64,000 bases of DNA. It comes from Fibrobacter sp. UWH4 (GTDB taxonomy: Bacteria; Fibrobacterota; Fibrobacteria; Fibrobacterales; Fibrobacteraceae). The notes beneath the pieces are model-generated. The model worked only from the letters and a program-made list of their open reading frames with translations. It was not told the DNA's origin and ran no database searches. The stretch spans positions 52,779-116,778 of the forward strand of contig NZ_FRAY01000008.1 in the NCBI RefSeq assembly GCF_900142475.1, read 5' to 3'. The translations under genes and the position numbers were made by a program. This document shows, piece after piece, positions 33,909-41,880 of this stretch (within the stretch, counting starts at the first letter, position 1; each line of letters starts with the position of its first letter).

Positions 33909-34226
33909 TTACGGCTGGCCACGAAAGCAAAGGGAATTGGCGCTTGCCCCTTTTGAAAGGATTGTTTCGGTGGCGCAAATTCCTGTCATTATCAAGGAAC
34001 TCTTGAAATCGAAACCGCTATGGCTTTTTCCTCTGGTTGGTTCCGTTGTCGGTTCCTCCTCTTTTTGAGGAGCGTCTATCGGAGCCGATTCGTCGCCATA
34101 GTTGACCCTGAATACAAGGGCACTATCGATTTTCGGAATGCTTTCCGTTTTTTTTGGAGGCAGGAGTTGCGCACTTGACAATGCCACCATCGTTATAACG
34201 ATAAATGTGAATATTTGAAATTTCAT
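33909..34226 (-). CDS. Small secreted hypothetical protein
   Basis: A 105-residue protein with an N-terminal signal peptide (FQIFTFIVITMVALSSAQ) and a Pro/Glu/Thr-rich mature region. No domain recognised. The AT-rich leader contains GGAGGT before the ATG. It is probably co-transcribed with the downstream VOC gene. Confidence 0.5.
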   Translation of the reverse strand: MKFQIFTFIVITMVALSSAQLLPPKKTESIPKIDSALVFRVNYGDESAPIDAPQKEEEPTTEPTRGKSHSGFDFKSSLIMTGICATETILSKGASANSLCFRGQP

Positions 34227-34270
34227 AGACTAACCTCCAATAATTCTAATATATAAAAAATTGTTGTTAA

Positions 34271-34286
34271 AGTTCCACGTGAAACA
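34271..34286. promoter_or_regulatory. parS-like ParB site 4
   Basis: AGTTCCACGTGAAACA, in the opposite orientation to sites 1-3, in the gap between the 105-aa gene and the macro-domain gene. Confidence 0.87.
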
Positions 34287-34396
34287 TTTTTCAATTTATT
34301 CTGTTGCATCAGTTCCTTTGGATTCTATCGTTGCACTCCAGAATGACATTCCTGACTGCGAATAGCTAATTATCTATATTATTCTTGGAGGTCAAT

Positions 34397-34903
34397 ATGA
34401 TTGAGATTGAAGTTATCCAGGGCGACATCACCAAGCTGACTGTAGATGCGATTGTGAATGCAGCAAACTGTTCGCTTTTAGGTGGTGGCGGTGTCGATGG
34501 CGCCATTCATCGGGCGGCAGGTCCGGAACTCTTGAGGGCGTGCATCCCCCTGAACGGATGCGAGACGGGCAAGGCGAAAATCACCCCCGGGTTCAGGCTT
34601 CCGGCGAAGTTTGTGATCCATATTCCGGGGCCAGTTTATCGGGATGGTCAACATGGCGAACCTGCACTTTTGGAATCTTGCTATAAAAGCTGTCTCGATT
34701 TGGCCGAGGAGAACGGCTGCGAGACGGTCGCCTTCCCCGCTATTTCTTGTGGAGTTTATGGCTACCCCTGGGAAGCCGCTACCGAGATTGCCGTGAAGAC
34801 GGTTCGGGACTTCCCGGCGCAAAAAGTCAAGAAGGTCATTTTCTGCTGTTTTGGCGAGGAGATGGAAAAATTGTATAGAGAAACAGTAGGCAGTAGACGG
34901 TAA
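34397..34903 (+). CDS. Macro-domain ADP-ribose-binding/hydrolase protein (MacroD/YmdB type)
   Basis: Start at ATG 34397 (GGAGG at ideal spacing). About 168 residues. Macro-domain hallmarks: [34 protein letters not shown], the [16 protein letters not shown] strand, and [16 protein letters not shown]. Such proteins bind ADP-ribose and remove it from O-acetyl-ADP-ribose or modified Asp/Glu side chains. Single gene; a parS site and a degenerate REP-like segment (34315-34361) lie upstream. Confidence 0.94.
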   Translation: MIEIEVIQGDITKLTVDAIVNAANCSLLGGGGVDGAIHRAAGPELLRACIPLNGCETGKAKITPGFRLPAKFVIHIPGPVYRDGQHGEPALLESCYKSCLDLAEENGCETVAFPAISCGVYGYPWEAATEIAVKTVRDFPAQKVKKVIFCCFGEEMEKLYRETVGSRR

Positions 34904-35061
34904 GAAGGGGTTGAGACGAGATGAATTCATTCGTGATTTAAGGCGCTTTGTCGAAATCATTGGAGTTTTCACTGGTCATTACCTACTATTTTTGTATATT
35001 TAATTCAAGTAGAAAGCCGGAGAATGTCCGGTATGAATTGTTTTAAAAAAGGAAGATTCTC

Positions 35062-35460
35062 ATGGAAGAAGTCGTAAAATTTCTCAAGGATTGCGGTGCG
35101 TATTTCCTCGCGACGGCCGACGGTGACCAGCCGCGTGTTCGCCCGTTCGGTACCGCCAACATTTTCGAGGGCAAGCTCTATATCCAGACCGGCAAGTCCA
35201 AGGACTGTTCCAAGCAGATCCAGAAGAATGGCAAGGTCGAAATCTGCGCGATGAACAAGGCCGGTAACGAATGGGTCCGCGTCGCCGGAACACTCGTCCG
35301 CGACGACCGCCGCGAACCGAAGGTCGACATGCTGGAGCACTACCCCGAGCTCAAGTCGATGTACTCCCCCGACGACGACAATACCGAAACGCTCTACTTC
35401 AAGGATGCGACCGCTACGTTCTACAGCTTCACTGCGGCTCCGCGTACCGTGAAGTTTTAA
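35062..35460 (+). CDS. Pyridoxamine 5'-phosphate oxidase-fold FMN-binding protein
   Basis: A 132-residue protein with AAGGAAG upstream. The split-barrel flavin fold is shown by YFLATADGDQPRVRPFG, GKLYIQTGKSKDCSKQI, KVEICAMN and WVRVAGTLVRD. It is the small single-domain type often annotated as a PNPOx-family protein. The substrate is unknown; several members reduce flavins or bind heme. Single gene. Confidence 0.85.
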   Translation: MEEVVKFLKDCGAYFLATADGDQPRVRPFGTANIFEGKLYIQTGKSKDCSKQIQKNGKVEICAMNKAGNEWVRVAGTLVRDDRREPKVDMLEHYPELKSMYSPDDDNTETLYFKDATATFYSFTAAPRTVKF

Positions 35461-35519
35461 CGAAAAAGTTCCGCCTGCATATTCCGCGGCGGAAACAAAA
35501 AACCAAAATTTATTAACAG

Positions 35520-35551
35520 TCCACCTCTAGTCTTTGGGGGTGGATATTTTT
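35520..35551 (+). terminator. Rho-independent terminator
   Basis: Stem TCCACCTC/GGGGTGGA followed by TATTTTTAAT, 60 bases after the preceding stop. The remaining 35552-35774 is AT-rich, with no gene, and presumably holds the gpx promoter. Confidence 0.65.
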
Positions 35552-35774
35552 AATGTTAATAAAATGTTTATATTATGTATGTATTTTGAACGGATATCAA
35601 CAATTTGGTCCTGTATTGATGCGTTGCATGGGGAAACAAAAGAGATCCGCAAAAAAAATCATATTTTTTGCTTTCCCCTATTGTTTTTTTGAATTAAATT
35701 TTATAAAATTAGATTGTACACAATTAAATACGGTGCAACCAAGCGCCGACATCCATAAAAAACGGAGGCTCATC

Positions 35775-36320
35775 ATGGCAACCATCTACGATTTCACGCT
35801 CACCGACGGCAAGGGCAACCAGGTCCCGCTCGCAAACTTCAAGGGCAAGGTGATGCTCATCGTGAACACCGCGACCGGCTGCGGCTTTACCCCGCATTAC
35901 AAGCCCATCGAACAGATGTATTCCGATTTCCACGACAAGGGCTTCGAAGTCATCGACATTCCCTGCAACCAGTTCAAGGGCCAGACCCCCGGCACCGACG
36001 ACGAAATCCACGAATTCTGCACGCTCAACTACGGCACCGAATTCCCGCAGATGAAAAAGTCCGACGTGAACGGCCCCGACGAGCTGCCGCTCTACACCTA
36101 CCTGAAATCGCAGAAGGGTTTCGAAGGTTTCGGCTTTGGCGCGAAGGCCGCCGCCATGGCACTCTTGCTCAAGACCATCGACAAGGATTACAAGAAAAAT
36201 CCCGACATCAAGTGGAACTTCACCAAGTTCGTCGTGGACCGCGAAGGCAACGTGGTCGCGCGCTTCGAACCCACCGCCGACATGGACGCCGTGCGCGCCT
36301 GCGTCGAAAAGTTGCTCTAG
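35775..36320 (+). CDS. Glutathione peroxidase family protein
   Basis: Start at ATG 35775 (CGGAGG upstream); the longer frame reaches back through AT-rich non-coding DNA. About 181 residues. Peroxidatic Cys in NTATGCGFTPHY, with IDIPCNQFKGQTPGT and WNFTKFVVDREG giving the Gln and Trp of the active-site tetrad. Cys replaces selenocysteine, as in most bacteria. It reduces peroxides, commonly with thioredoxin. It lies 8 bp upstream of the MarR-type gene, as an operon. Confidence 0.95.
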   Translation: MATIYDFTLTDGKGNQVPLANFKGKVMLIVNTATGCGFTPHYKPIEQMYSDFHDKGFEVIDIPCNQFKGQTPGTDDEIHEFCTLNYGTEFPQMKKSDVNGPDELPLYTYLKSQKGFEGFGFGAKAAAMALLLKTIDKDYKKNPDIKWNFTKFVVDREGNVVARFEPTADMDAVRACVEKLL

Positions 36321-36328
36321 GAGCTGCC

Positions 36329-36763
36329 ATGGACTGCCCCCAGCTAAAACTCGAAAACCAGCTGTGCTTTCCGCTGTATGCCGCGTCCAAGGAGATCACG
36401 CGCCGCTACGCCCCGTACCTGGAACCGCTCGACCTCACGTACACGCAGTACATCGTGATGCTCGTGCTGTGGGAAGAAAAGAAGTGCAACGTCTCGGAAC
36501 TCGGCAAGAAGCTGTTCCTTGATTCCGGGACGCTCACCCCGCTCCTGAAAAAGCTCGAGGCCAAGGGCTACATCCAGCGCACCCGCGAACAGAGCGACGA
36601 GCGCTGCCTTTCCGTGAGCCTCACCGCCGAAGGCGAATCGCTCAAGTGCAAGGCCGCGGGCGTCCCCAAGTCCATGGCCAGCTGCGTCAACCTCTCCGAC
36701 ACTGAAGCAAAGACGCTTTACACCCTGCTGTATAAAGTGCTGGAAGGGTTCACGGCAGAATAA
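36329..36763 (+). CDS. MarR/OhrR-family redox-sensing regulator
   Basis: Start at ATG 36329 (AGGAGC upstream). About 144 residues. The N-terminus LENQLCFPLYAASKEITRRY carries the OhrR sensor Cys position, followed by YTQYIVMLVLWEE and the winged-helix segment VSELGKKLFLDSGTLTPLLK-KLEAKGYIQR. OhrR repressors respond to organic hydroperoxides through that Cys. Co-transcription with the glutathione peroxidase supports a peroxide-response role. Confidence 0.9.
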   Translation: MDCPQLKLENQLCFPLYAASKEITRRYAPYLEPLDLTYTQYIVMLVLWEEKKCNVSELGKKLFLDSGTLTPLLKKLEAKGYIQRTREQSDERCLSVSLTAEGESLKCKAAGVPKSMASCVNLSDTEAKTLYTLLYKVLEGFTAE

Positions 36764-36838
36764 ATACAAGTTCACAAGTCTCCTCAAAAGTTTCTATTTT
36801 TTAAAGTAGATTCGTATCACAAGAAAGAGGAGAAAATT

Positions 36839-38410
36839 GTGAAAAAACTGGTTTCGTTGGCAATAGTCTTGTTCTTTGCTGCAACCGTTTTTGCCGAAGA
36901 ATATGTGGCTTCACAAAAGATTACGCAACAGGTTCTGTCAGGGGAACTTGCCCAGACGGTGTATGCTGGCGATGATATTGAACCGGTTAAAATTCTATAT
37001 GAAAATACTGGCCTTGACGAAAATAGTGTACCAGAATATTCCTCGACGAACTTTTTGGAAAATTTTGGTTTGTCGAAAAGATGGACTATGGGGCCCGTTT
37101 GTGAAATTGCAGGAGAGATGAGAAGTGATATTGCCGCTGGTACGTACAAAGCATATATCCTGGTACAAGACGACGAAGGCAAATTCGCCAAGACGGAGTT
37201 CGAATTCACTGTACTGGAAAAAGAAAAAACGTTGTCTTTAAAATGGAATGAAGGTAGCGGTAACGTGAACCAGACCGTCACGGCGGGCACGTCTATTACG
37301 CCTATCGTTTTCGACTACGAGGGAATAACTCGTTATAGCGTGAGTGAGCTCCCGCTTGGACTTACAAAGACTCTTGATAGCAAAAAACAAAAAATCATGA
37401 TTGTCGGCTCTGTAAATAGCGATGTAATGTCCGGTGATTATGAATACAAAGTCACTGTTTGGAACGAAAAAAATGATGAAAAGAGCGTGTCAGGAACGAT
37501 TGCCGTGGTAGGTGGCCAGGCTCGCACATCAATAAAACTTTTTAGTGATAATACAAGTCAGGAGGTCTTGGCGGGCAATGAGATTGAACCGGTTGTGTTC
37601 CAGTTTGCAAATGTTCGTCTCGATGAAAGTTTATCTTCATTTAAGTTCGAAGGATCGTTAAAAGGATCGTTTGCGTATAGTGTAGAAGGAAGTAAGCTCA
37701 CGTGCAGTGGAACTGTCGATGAAAATTCGAAGGGTGGGTTATACACGATAAGAATTATTGCAATAGGCGAAAACAACAATGATACCGCCTTTGCAAACGT
37801 TGAAGTGACTCGCGAGTCTGTAGAGACAAAGGTTACTGTCGTTCAAAATGAATCGCAGACGCTGTCTCCCGGCGATTCTATTAAGCCGATTGTTTTCCAG
37901 GTTGAAAACGGCTCCAATCCTGAGCTTACGAATTTCCCAGGCGACGGTTACGGTCTTGCTAAAAATGGCGGCACTGTGACTGTTACTGGGGTGGTTGGCG
38001 AAAATGCTAGGGGCCCGTATGAAGTAGTGCTTACAGTCACCGGCGCCGATAACAACAAGGCGAGCGCCAAGGCGACAATTAATGTTGTGATTGGATCAAG
38101 CAGCTCTTCTATCGCATCTTCTTCAAGTTCCGAAGCATCTTCTTCGAGCGAACAGACTACCGGGATTGCGACTGTGGCGAAGAGCGGCGTGAAGTTTGGC
38201 TATGCGAATAATGTGCTGACCGTTGCCATGCCGAATTCTGCCATGCTCCGCGTACAGGTGTTCGACATGATGGGCCATCTGGTAGAATCTTTCGCCGAAA
38301 CGGAAGCCTCTTCCAAGAGCTTCAACCTTGCTCACCTGACCAAGGGCAACTACGTAGTACGCATCGAAAGCGCCCGCAGCGTCCGTACCGCAAGAATCCT
38401 GGTGAAATAA
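36839..38410 (+). CDS. Secreted repeat protein with Ser-rich linker and T9SS-like C-terminal domain
   Basis: GTG start with AGGAG upstream, 523 residues. Signal peptide (VSLAIVLFFAATVFAEE). Four Ig-like repeats of about 90 residues are each marked by [TE]-V-x-AG-[DT]-x-I-x-P-[VI]-x-[FI]. A Ser-rich linker follows at about 420-440. The final 75 residues (VQVFDMMGHLVESF, LTKGNYVVRIESA, ARILVK) match the type A sorting domain of type IX secretion or Fibrobacter equivalents. Probably surface exposed. Ligand unknown. Confidence 0.8.
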   Translation: MKKLVSLAIVLFFAATVFAEEYVASQKITQQVLSGELAQTVYAGDDIEPVKILYENTGLDENSVPEYSSTNFLENFGLSKRWTMGPVCEIAGEMRSDIAAGTYKAYILVQDDEGKFAKTEFEFTVLEKEKTLSLKWNEGSGNVNQTVTAGTSITPIVFDYEGITRYSVSELPLGLTKTLDSKKQKIMIVGSVNSDVMSGDYEYKVTVWNEKNDEKSVSGTIAVVGGQARTSIKLFSDNTSQEVLAGNEIEPVVFQFANVRLDESLSSFKFEGSLKGSFAYSVEGSKLTCSGTVDENSKGGLYTIRIIAIGENNNDTAFANVEVTRESVETKVTVVQNESQTLSPGDSIKPIVFQVENGSNPELTNFPGDGYGLAKNGGTVTVTGVVGENARGPYEVVLTVTGADNNKASAKATINVVIGSSSSSIASSSSSEASSSSEQTTGIATVAKSGVKFGYANNVLTVAMPNSAMLRVQVFDMMGHLVESFAETEASSKSFNLAHLTKGNYVVRIESARSVRTARILVK

Positions 38411-38435
38411 TCGAAAAGGGCCAAAAAAAAGAGAG

Positions 38436-38464
38436 AAATTCTCTACCAGCTTGGTAGAGAATTT
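38436..38464 (+). terminator. Rho-independent terminator
   Basis: A 12-bp stem AAATTCTCTACC/GGTAGAGAATTT with a 5-base loop, 25 bases after the stop of the repeat protein. Confidence 0.7.
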
Positions 38465-38470
38465 GACGGT

Positions 38471-39058
38471 CTAGTCAATGGCCCCGCAACGCCCCGCTCT
38501 TGCAGCCTTGATTTCGGCCTCGATTTCCTCTTCGCTCATCCCGGCGGTTCCGTTCTTGTGAGCCTCGTCGTTGAGCGCATACAAGGCTTGCATCAATTTG
38601 GATGAGTCGTAACCAATGCGAGGCTCGTTTACGACAAATCCCGACGGAGTAGGCCTAATCAGTTCGTAAAAATCCTTGGGCGATATTGCAAAAGGGCATC
38701 CTGGAAAATGTTTTAAATTCCCCGTCACAAGAAAGGCTTTCTTATCCTGATGAGCGAAGGCTACATCGTAGAAAATCTTGTCATCCATATCTGGCAAAAC
38801 AACATTAGACTCTTTTACCGGCTCATTGACCGCGTATTTTGAAATCTCGTCAATAAAAGAATTCTGATACTCTAACGAGAAATTAAACTTTCCCCTTTGT
38901 AGGACTTCCCGATATTCCTCAATAATATTGCTGTCAATAATGGGAATATACTTCTTTTGGGCAATGCCTAGAAAAATCTTTAGAGGGATGGATTCGCCCC
39001 TGTTTTTTGCCAGTGCGGCAGAAACCAAGACGTTTGTATCAACGACTGCGTACACCAT
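38471..39058 (-). CDS. PIN-domain toxin fused to a copy of the DinJ-type antitoxin tail
   Basis: A 195-residue protein. The PIN nuclease domain (residues 1-140) has VVDTNVLVSA, the PIIDSNIIEEYREV strand, and VLPDMDDKIFYDVAFA with the acidic cluster; it ends near FYELIRPTPSGFV. The last 45 residues (MQALYALNDEAHKNGTAGMS then EEEIEAEIKAARA) are almost identical to the C-terminus of the antitoxin encoded just upstream. The underlying 93 bp differ at only about five positions. Normal PIN toxins end near residue 140. The gene overlaps the upstream antitoxin gene by 20 bp. Confidence 0.82.
   Translation of the reverse strand: MVYAVVDTNVLVSAALAKNRGESIPLKIFLGIAQKKYIPIIDSNIIEEYREVLQRGKFNFSLEYQNSFIDEISKYAVNEPVKESNVVLPDMDDKIFYDVAFAHQDKKAFLVTGNLKHFPGCPFAISPKDFYELIRPTPSGFVVNEPRIGYDSSKLMQALYALNDEAHKNGTAGMSEEEIEAEIKAARAGRCGAID
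38502..38594 (-). repeat. 93-bp duplication, copy in the toxin gene
   Basis: About 95 percent identical to 39082-39174 in the antitoxin gene, in the same orientation and the corresponding frame. Confidence 0.9.
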
Positions 39059-39365
39059 GTTTCTTTTTCCTCTCGGCCCTAGCCGCCTTGATCTCGGCCT
39101 CGATTTCCTCTTCGCTCATCCCGGCGGTTCCGTTCTTGTGGGCCTCGTCGTTGAGCGCGTACAGGGCTTGCATCAGCCGACTGTTGTCTTGCGTGGTGGC
39201 AGAAGGGATTTTGTTCACGTTGAACGGAAGTCCCCTCTCGATGATAGCCCGCTTGAAGAAAATGCGGACTGCGGTCGGAATGTCCATCCCGAGCCTTTCG
39301 AACAGGTCGCTCACCTCGTTCTTGAGATTATCGTCTACGCGGATTTGTAGAATTGACATTGCCAT
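39039..39365 (-). CDS. RelB/DinJ-family antitoxin
   Basis: Start at ATG 39365 (GAGG upstream). About 108 residues. The N-terminus is a ribbon-helix-helix: SILQIRVDDNLKNEVSDLFE then RLGMDIPTAVRIFFKRAI. The DinJ-type C-terminal helix MSEEEIEAEIKAARAERKKK follows. DinJ/RelB proteins bind DNA and usually neutralise RelE/YafQ RNases; here the partner is a PIN toxin, with a 20-bp overlap. The family match to DinJ is stronger than to VapB. Confidence 0.85.
   Translation of the reverse strand: MAMSILQIRVDDNLKNEVSDLFERLGMDIPTAVRIFFKRAIIERGLPFNVNKIPSATTQDNSRLMQALYALNDEAHKNGTAGMSEEEIEAEIKAARAERKKKHGVRSR
39082..39174 (-). repeat. 93-bp duplication, copy in the antitoxin gene
   Basis: Probable source copy of the sequence at 38502-38594, because this tail belongs to the DinJ family. 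Confidence 0.9.
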
Positions 39366-39436
39366 ATGTGCCTCGCAGTTGATACAACTACAAAATATAA
39401 TATAAACAACGTGTAAAAGCAACTGTTTTTCATTTC

Positions 39437-39799
39437 TCACCGTCCTTTCATGCTCTCCTGGATTTTCTCAATAAGTTGCCGCTGTTCGTGCAGACGGTCC
39501 GCAATCTGCAAATCAGTCGAAATCTTCCGCTGGTTCACGGCATAGCCCTTGAGCATGTAGTCCTTAAGGACTGAAAGCGCCCACTGGCGAAAACGGGTTC
39601 CGGCGATTGACTTTACTCGATAGCCGACAGAGATGATGACGTCATGGTTGTAGAATTTTAGCGACCTTGTTACCTCTCTGCATCCTTCATGGGCAACTTG
39701 TAAATATTCCTTACAAGTTGAGTCCTTGTCCAATTCTCCTTCTTTGTATATGTTCTTGAGGAGAATTGTGGACATAGCTTTTTTACTTTTTACTCTCAA
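39437..39799 (-). pseudogene. RhuM-family protein, N-terminally truncated
   Basis: A 120-residue frame that begins inside the conserved RhuM core. After MSTILLKNIYKEGELDKDS it reads FYNHDVIISVGYRVKSIAGT and RFRQWALSVLKDYMLKGYAV, the diagnostic RhuM segment. The N-terminal helix-turn-helix that precedes this in full proteins (100-150 residues) is missing. Its start lies inside the 3' end of the KilA-N gene (17-bp overlap), so a fusion or recombination event probably removed it. It also stops soon after the core. Likely a remnant. Confidence 0.6.
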
Positions 39800-40607
39800 T
39801 CAACAGCTTCCGTCCGTCAACATTCTCAAGGACCGTCATTTGTTGAATAGCTATTTTGTTCAATTTTTCCAAGCGTTCAGATTGAGAGAGGTTGTCGTTT
39901 ATAAAAACGGCATTCAGGTTTTCCATATTAGAAAGGCAAATTAGCTGGTTAATTGAAGCGTAATCGCGAATATTACCTTTCAGCAAGGGGTTTTCATCAC
40001 GCCATTCCTTGGCAGTCTTTCCGAACATTGCAACATTGAGCATATCTGCTTCATCAGCATACACGAAAGATTTCTGCAGTGCAGTGAGCTTTGGAGGAAT
40101 TAGATTCTGCTTGATAGCGTCGGTATGTATGCGATAATTGATTTTCGCCAGTTCCCGTTTAGCGCTCCATCCAATTTGTTTTTGCTCTTCTTCTTTAAGC
40201 CGCTGGAATTCCTCAATAAGATACAACTTAAACGATACACTTATTGCCGAGCCAAATTCAAAAGCGATGTCCTTATGGGCGTAAGTGCCGCCATAACGCC
40301 CTTTCTTTACGACTATGCCAATGGCATTCGTTTTCTCAATCCATTCACTACAACTCAGCACGAATGTGGGCAATCCGGCCTCCTTCCTAAAGTGGTCAAA
40401 TTCGACCACTTTAAAACCAGGATTGTGAATAGTTTCCCAAGTACCTAAAAATTCCAATGTATAACGATTGCGAAGCCAATTCTTTATAACATCGGCCGCA
40501 CGAACATCATTTTCCTTGGCACCAGCCATATCCGTAAGACAAATGTAATCCTTGTTGTCTATATCCAAAACAGTTATTTTTGTGTTTTGAACATTAATTT
40601 GTGCCAT
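39783..40607 (-). CDS. KilA-N domain protein
   Basis: Start at ATG 40607 (AGGAGG upstream). About 274 residues. The KilA-N domain spans residues 10-120: ITVLDIDNKDYICLTDMA, ADVIKNWLRNRYTLEFLGTWE, and GRYGGTYAHKDIAFEFGSAI then SVSFKLYLIEEFQRL. A helical C-terminal domain follows. KilA-N proteins are DNA-binding and typical of phages and mobile islands. AT-rich composition agrees with transfer. Confidence 0.88.
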   Translation of the reverse strand: MAQINVQNTKITVLDIDNKDYICLTDMAGAKENDVRAADVIKNWLRNRYTLEFLGTWETIHNPGFKVVEFDHFRKEAGLPTFVLSCSEWIEKTNAIGIVVKKGRYGGTYAHKDIAFEFGSAISVSFKLYLIEEFQRLKEEEQKQIGWSAKRELAKINYRIHTDAIKQNLIPPKLTALQKSFVYADEADMLNVAMFGKTAKEWRDENPLLKGNIRDYASINQLICLSNMENLNAVFINDNLSQSERLEKLNKIAIQQMTVLENVDGRKLLIESKK

Positions 40608-40807
40608 TCTATCCTCCTGATTATTCGCTAGCGCGAGTGAAACCGCCCTATTTGAAATTTTGAGCACTAGAACATTCGTTCACTAAATATACATCCTCGC
40701 GCGGCCCCTGTCAAGAGATTTCTCGAAAATTAATTGTGGCGAATTCGCCGTAATTAAAAAGTCATTTTCTGTCACTAGCGTTATCTATCTTTCGGGGCGG
40801 AGGCACT

Positions 40808-41125
40808 ATGGAAAACGACACGTTCGGCGGCGCGATACTCGCATGGGTCAAGAGCGCAAAGGCGTTCCTGAAAGTCCAGGCGGGCACCGGCGACAACCTG
40901 CTCGAAGAAGACATCCGGGAAGGGTTCACCGACTATTGCCTATGGTCCACGTTCCGGCCGGAATGCATCGACACCGACGGCGAACTCGACATGGAATGCC
41001 TGGACAGCGGCATGGTCCTGTTCAGGGAAAACTGCACCCCCGGAGAGGCGCTGGAATCGAGCTACCGGCAAGCCTTCGGCACCGACTTCGACAAGGACGA
41101 CATCGCGGTACTGATGGAAGAATGA
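40808..41125 (+). CDS. Small acidic hypothetical protein
   Basis: A 105-residue protein; GGAGG lies nine bases before the ATG. GC-rich and acidic (about 24 Asp/Glu), soluble, no signal peptide. MENDTFGGAILAWVKSAKAF at the start and LESSYRQAFGTDFDKDDIAV near the end are the only marked segments. Its composition differs from the AT-rich genes on both sides. No family recognised. Confidence 0.55.
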   Translation: MENDTFGGAILAWVKSAKAFLKVQAGTGDNLLEEDIREGFTDYCLWSTFRPECIDTDGELDMECLDSGMVLFRENCTPGEALESSYRQAFGTDFDKDDIAVLMEE

Positions 41126-41195
41126 CGCCGCCTTTTCACTTGATGGGGGAAGAATCCCCCTGCCTGCAGCCGCTTTGTCCGCGGGTTCCGCAGAC

Positions 41196-41248
41196 TGTCA
41201 TCCCCGCGACTTTCTCTCGTCATCCACGCGCAGGCGGGGATCTCCTTT
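41196..41248. repeat. REP-like repeat
   Basis: The same ends as the element at 22086-22168 (TGTCATCCCCGC ... GCGGGGATCTCCTTT) with a shorter core. The remainder of 41249-41437 is repeat-like GC-rich DNA (CCGCCCCCGCAACGCCCCGC) without a gene. Confidence 0.65.
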
Positions 41249-41437
41249 CCAATCCGCGTCCAAACCGTCTTCTGGACACCCCCTCTGCGGGGCCTCAAAC
41301 GCCGCCCCCGCAACGCCCCGCTTTAATGTCGTATGTAGAACAGGCGCCGCAAATGCGACGCCCGTTTTGTATCTTTTTATAGTCCGTTTAGCCAGATGTG
41401 AAATTTTCGCCGATTCCAGTCTGTTAGGCGGACTTTT

Positions 41438-41545
41438 TTACTTACGAGGATTGTTGTTCCCGCGTCCACTGCCAGAAGGGCCTGTACCTCCGCCGTGGCC
41501 ACGAGGCCATCCTGCATTATTCGGGTCATTTTGTGGTTGTGCCAT
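41438..41545 (-). CDS. 35-residue Gly/Asn-rich peptide (third gene of small-protein operon)
   Basis: ATG at 41545 with a perfect AAGGAGG. The peptide reads MAQPQNDPNNAGWPRGHGGG at the start and ends SGRGNNNPRK. Gly, Asn, Pro and Arg dominate, so it is likely disordered. It starts 13 bp after the stop of the 53-residue gene on the same strand. No known family. Confidence 0.65.
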   Translation of the reverse strand: MAQPQNDPNNAGWPRGHGGGTGPSGSGRGNNNPRK

Positions 41546-41558
41546 GATGGGCCTCCTT

Positions 41559-41720
41559 TTAATAAAGTCCTGAAATGTGCCATCCCTCTCCGGAAGGGCA
41601 TTTGTAAGTATACATCCTAATTCCTGTCGCTCGCGTTCGCTCGCCTGCTACATCACGAGCTGCAGCTTCAGAATAATAGAGATTCTTCTTTTGACCATTG
41701 CGGCCAGTACAAGAGCACAT
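41559..41720 (-). CDS. 53-residue peptide ending in a YKCP...GWH motif (second gene of small-protein operon)
   Basis: ATG at 41720 comes one base after the stop of the upstream peptide gene (TAA-C-ATG), so translation is coupled. It opens MCSCTGRNGQKKNLYYSEAA and ends YTYKCPSGEGWHISGLY. The Tyr-x-Cys-Pro...Gly-Trp-His pattern recalls short zinc-ribbon-like proteins seen in phages and actinobacteria, though only three Cys (2, 4, 41) plus His are available. The central part is Ala/Arg-rich and helical. Confidence 0.65.
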   Translation of the reverse strand: MCSCTGRNGQKKNLYYSEAAARDVAGERTRATGIRMYTYKCPSGEGWHISGLY

Positions 41721-41721
41721 G

Positions 41722-41865
41722 TTATTTCTTTCCCCCTTGATACTTGGAATCCATAGGATTCAGTTGACGGGAACGGTTGTCCAACATGGCTTGGTACTGG
41801 GCGTTGTGGCCAGAAGTACCCTTATTTGCGTTGCACTGATTAGCATGATTATCAATGGGCTTCAT
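41722..41865 (-). CDS. 47-residue D-N-x(4)-Q-L-N-P family peptide (copy 2; first gene of small-protein operon)
   Basis: ATG at 41865 with AGAGG upstream. Homologous to the 48-residue peptide at 11859-12005: NHANQCNANKG, NAQYQAMLDNRSRQLNP and the identical end YQGGKK. It follows the second copy of the large unknown gene by 193 bp, with a terminator-like hairpin just before it, as at the first locus. It heads a run of three tiny genes on the minus strand. Confidence 0.75.
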   Translation of the reverse strand: MKPIDNHANQCNANKGTSGHNAQYQAMLDNRSRQLNPMDSKYQGGKK

Positions 41866-41880
41866 TTTTACCTCTTTGAT

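Noticed and set aside
41377..41601. 74-residue minus-strand frame
   Set aside because: It overlaps the two tiny genes in another frame; their Shine-Dalgarno sequences and coupling are far better.
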